Below are positions 61,527 to 64,000 of a stretch of DNA of 64,000 nt, in pieces. The position numbers and the translations under genes are program-made. Every line of letters begins with the position of its first letter. The first letter of the stretch is position 1. Source of the DNA: Erythrobacter sp. (GTDB lineage: Bacteria > Pseudomonadota > Alphaproteobacteria > Sphingomonadales > Sphingomonadaceae); contig NZ_CP136573.1 in NCBI RefSeq assembly GCF_035194505.1, positions 1,537,001 through 1,601,000 of the forward strand, given 5' to 3'. The notes under the pieces are model-generated. The model was not told where the DNA came from, made no database searches, and saw only the letters and a program-made list of their open reading frames with translations.

Positions 61527-62384
61527 ATGAGAGTTCTGATTACTGGCGCAGACGGACAGCTCGGCGGCGCGTTATTGCGCAATGCGCCCAGCCATGCCGA
61601 TCTTAATGCCATCGATGTCGATGATGTTGATTTCACCGATCTGGGCATGCTGCGAGCCCGGCTCGTGGTCGAGGCGCCCGAGGTCATCATCAATGCCGCT
61701 GCCTGCACCAATTTCGATGCGGCGCAGCGCGACGAGGGCCTCGCGCGCGAGGTCAACGCCGACGCCGTCGCTGTTCTGGTAGCGGGGATGGCGGAGACCG
61801 GCGGCAAGCTCGTTCATGTCTCGTGCGATTGCGTGTTCGATGGGGCCGCCACGCGTGCCTATCTACCCGATGATGCCCCCAATCCTCTGTCAGCCCTCGG
61901 TCGGACCAAGGCCGCCGGCGAGGCCCATTTGCGGCCACAAGACCTTCTGGTCCGCACATCCTGGCTCTACGAGGCAGGCGGCACGAATTTCGTCCGCGCT
62001 ATGATCGCGCAGATGCGCGAACGCGACGAAGTTGCGGCGGCCTCAGACCAGATGTGCTCACCGACTTGGGCGACGGGCCTAGCGCGCACGATTTGGGCAC
62101 TGATCGAGCGGCAGGCAGCCGGGATATTCCATCACAGCGATGTAGATATTGTCAGCAGATACGACTTCGCTTGCGCTCTTGCCGAGGAGGCTTTGGCCTT
62201 GGGACTACTCGACCGGGGCCCTACGATCAGGCCGATCCCTGCTGAGGACGCACAGGCATCCCCGCGTAGTTCACGCTTTTCACCCCTTGACTGCGGTGCC
62301 ACACGGGCTTTCCTTGGCGACGAGGCTGGCGAGTGGCGCACCAACCTGCGCCTTATGCTGCAAGCGGAAGCGCAGCTTGGCTAA
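61527..62384 (+). CDS. rfbD: dTDP-4-dehydrorhamnose reductase (RmlD) with altered active site
   Basis: 285 residues. NAD(P) motif GADGQLG at 7-13, NAAACTNFDAAQRDEG at 56-71, FDG at 104-106 and the late WATGLA. Two catalytic residues are replaced: the usual STDYVFDG is SCDCVFDG (99-106, Thr to Cys and Tyr to Cys), and the usual YGxTK is LGRTK (124-128, Tyr to Leu); the Lys remains. So the fold is RmlD, but reductase activity is doubtful. Overlaps the rfbB start by 8 nt. Confidence 0.9.
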   Translation: MRVLITGADGQLGGALLRNAPSHADLNAIDVDDVDFTDLGMLRARLVVEAPEVIINAAACTNFDAAQRDEGLAREVNADAVAVLVAGMAETGGKLVHVSCDCVFDGAATRAYLPDDAPNPLSALGRTKAAGEAHLRPQDLLVRTSWLYEAGGTNFVRAMIAQMRERDEVAAASDQMCSPTWATGLARTIWALIERQAAGIFHHSDVDIVSRYDFACALAEEALALGLLDRGPTIRPIPAEDAQASPRSSRFSPLDCGATRAFLGDEAGEWRTNLRLMLQAEAQLG

Positions 62385-63453
62385 TCTGCTCGTTACCGGC
62401 GGGGCCGGCTTTATCGGCGGCAACTTCGTCCACTACTGGAATGCGCATCACCCCGACGACAGGGTTATCGTGCTCGACGCGCTGACCTATGCCGGCAACC
62501 GCGCGACGCTGAAGGGCGCGACCAATGCCGAGTTGGTCATCGGCAATATCATCGACACGGCCTTGGTCGAACGATTGCTCCGCGAGCATGACATTGCCAC
62601 GATCGTACACTTCGCCGCCGAGAGCCATGTCGATCGCTCGATCAGCGGACCCGACGCTTTCATCGACACCAATATCCTCGGCACCCACAGTCTTCTGAAG
62701 GCGGCCCGTTCTGTGTGGCTCAAGGGCTCGGGCATGCCGCACCGCTTCCACCACATTTCGACCGACGAGGTGTTCGGCTCATTGGGTCCTGAGGATCCTG
62801 CATTCAGCGAGACGACGCCCTACGCGCCGAACTCGCCCTATTCGGCTTCCAAAGCGGCCTCCAATCACCTCTTGCGCGCCTATCATCATACCTTTGGCTT
62901 GCAGGTTACGACCAGCAATTGCTCCAACAACTACGGGCCTTACCAGTACCCTGAGAAGCTGATCCCGCTGTTCGTGCTCAATGCGCTGCATGGGCGAGAC
63001 CTGCCGATCTATGGCGACGGCATGAATGTGCGCGACTGGCTGCATGTCGAGGATCACTGCCGCGGCATCGAGGCGTGTCTACTGCGCGGCAAGCTTGGGG
63101 AGACCTATAATATCGGCGGAGGGGCGGAACTGCCCAACCTCGCCGTCATCGACGCTATATGCGCCGCAATTGACCGCGCCTTTGCCGATGTTGAAGGGCT
63201 GGCCGAGCGCTTTCCGGATGCGGCGGCGGCCAAAGGACGCAGAAGCGAGGAATTGAAGGTTGTCGTGCCAGACCGGCCTGGTCATGATCGTCGCTATGCG
63301 ATCGAGGCCACAAAGGCACGCCTCGAACTCGGATTCAGGCCGCAATGGGGTTTCGAGGAGGGTCTGCGCCAGACGCTGCGTTGGTACCTTGATCATAAGG
63401 ACTGGTGGCGACCGCTCATGCAGTCCCGACACGAAAGTTGCGCCTTGTCATGA
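62377..63453 (+). CDS. rfbB: dTDP-glucose 4,6-dehydratase
   Basis: 358 residues from a TTG at 62377-62379 (GGAAG upstream; the ATG-free start MANLLVTGGAGFIGGNF fits the family). NAD motif GGAGFIGGNF, catalytic ISTDEVFGSLG (Thr/Asp/Glu), YSASKAASNH (Tyr-x-x-x-Lys). Makes dTDP-4-keto-6-deoxyglucose for rhamnose. Overlaps rfbD. The last 11 residues (QSRHESCALS) are unusual, which may reflect the IS insertion nearby. No rfbA or rfbC in the window. Confidence 0.94.
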   Translation: MANLLVTGGAGFIGGNFVHYWNAHHPDDRVIVLDALTYAGNRATLKGATNAELVIGNIIDTALVERLLREHDIATIVHFAAESHVDRSISGPDAFIDTNILGTHSLLKAARSVWLKGSGMPHRFHHISTDEVFGSLGPEDPAFSETTPYAPNSPYSASKAASNHLLRAYHHTFGLQVTTSNCSNNYGPYQYPEKLIPLFVLNALHGRDLPIYGDGMNVRDWLHVEDHCRGIEACLLRGKLGETYNIGGGAELPNLAVIDAICAAIDRAFADVEGLAERFPDAAAAKGRRSEELKVVVPDRPGHDRRYAIEATKARLELGFRPQWGFEEGLRQTLRWYLDHKDWWRPLMQSRHESCALS

Positions 63454-63639
63454 AAGTTTCCTCCAATCTTGGCCTGTGACGTGATGGGGTGGTCGGGCCC
63501 GGCACCGAGGTAGTTGTGTAAGACGCGGCTGTAGGAAGCCACGTCTAGAGCGGTTTTCGACCGTTCTGAATCGCAGAGGGATTCCCCTTCTCCGCGAATT
63601 CTGATTCAGGATCTATGCTGGTGAAGGAGGCCAGCATGG

Positions 63640-64000
63640 ATGGGTCAGCCTCTCTCTTTAGATTTGCGTGTCCGTCTGCTGGCAGCGGTTGATGATGGGA
63701 TGAGTTGCCGAGCTGCGGCAGCCCGTTTTGGCGTTGCACCTTCGACGGCGATCCGCTGGCACGCCCTGCGGCGTGAGGCGGGTGACTTTGCTGCCAAGCC
63801 CCAGGGTGGCGATATGCGGTCGCATCGGGTTGAGGAGCGGGCGTCGGACATCCTGGCCGTTTGGGAAGCGCAAAAGGATACCACGCTTGTCGAACTGCGG
63901 TCGGCGCTCGCTGAAATGGGTCTGGCCGTCTCCGTCGCCGGGCTTCACCGCTTCTTTGCGCGCCGGGGCATGACGCGCAAAAAAAGACTGGCCATGCTAT
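63640..64000 (+). mobile_element. IS630-family transposase (second type), 5' part, window end
   Basis: 120 residues in frame from ATG 63640: MGQPLSLDLRVRLLAAVDDG, CRAAAARFGVAPSTAIRWHA (HTH), ... LHRFFARRGMTRKK. A seven-A run (63979-63985) follows; in the -1 frame the sequence continues KKKTGHA, which fits IS630 transposases, while the 0 frame gives RLAML. A programmed -1 shift is likely. Different subgroup from the 46839 element. Continues beyond the window. Confidence 0.85.

Overview
The window looks like a chromosomal segment of a GC-rich alphaproteobacterium, most likely Sphingomonadales and probably Erythrobacteraceae (Erythrobacter/Porphyrobacter-like). This is an inference from gene content: a CtrA cell-cycle regulator with GTTAAC sites, a UPF0262 protein, a CC_3452-type small exported protein, the fused CysN/CysC, and two copies of a TTCGACAAGCTCAGG-type intergenic inverted repeat common in sphingomonads. 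I saw no rRNA, tRNA, CRISPR array or replication origin.

Layout. 1-46.8 kb is mostly conserved core. It starts with the 3' end of a nuclease gene, then the minus-strand block rpmH-rnpA-yidD-yidC-engB (ribosome, RNase P, membrane insertion), with six perfect hairpins between rpmH and rnpA. Next come a ClpP-fold exported protein, comM, a TonB-like protein, recQ, an HxlR regulator divergent from a small exported protein, a HAD hydrolase, rpmJ, galE, a lipoprotein/carboxypeptidase pair, cdd, a GH25 lysozyme, UPF0262 and dnaB. Downstream of dnaB lies a cyanophycinase-like gene with an in-frame stop and a decayed second copy of the dnaB 3' end. Two large RTX proteins then share a nearly identical C-terminal domain of about 220 residues. 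After a GGDEF protein and a phospholipase D, rpoZ is followed by five helically phased 11-bp repeats and two paralogous ParA/MinD-like ATPases flanking a DUF3667 membrane protein. Then come ftsH, a TetR-controlled tripartite ABC efflux operon, a HupE/PpiC-type/DUF3604 module coupled by GTGA overlaps, MaoC and AMACR-like genes, and the sulfate-activation operon cysD-cysNC-cysQ.

46.8-53 kb is a mobile-element scar: an IS630 copy abutting the cysQ stop codon, an IS5-type element broken into a 441-bp tandem duplication plus an inverted middle fragment, a truncated DUF5681 gene, a charged coiled-coil protein, an intact higBA toxin-antitoxin pair with two tandem operators, an antitoxin gene that has lost its HTH, and an IS3 remnant. 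The scar runs into a damaged exopolysaccharide locus: a Wzz-like gene fused out of frame to a glycosyltransferase tail, then an intact Wza-like exporter and an O-antigen-ligase-like protein.

53-64 kb holds that polysaccharide locus, a tiny exported protein, ctrA, a D-aminoacylase-type amidohydrolase, a second galE, and rfbD-rfbB for dTDP-rhamnose, where RfbD lacks its catalytic Thr and Tyr. The window ends inside a second, different IS630 element. The two galE genes, the rfb pair and the wza/ligase genes together point to envelope polysaccharide production, partly dismantled by IS activity.

The strongest leads for something undescribed are the iteron plus paired ParA/DUF3667 locus, the shared RTX C-terminal domain, the rpmH-rnpA hairpin array and the RfbD with altered catalytic residues.
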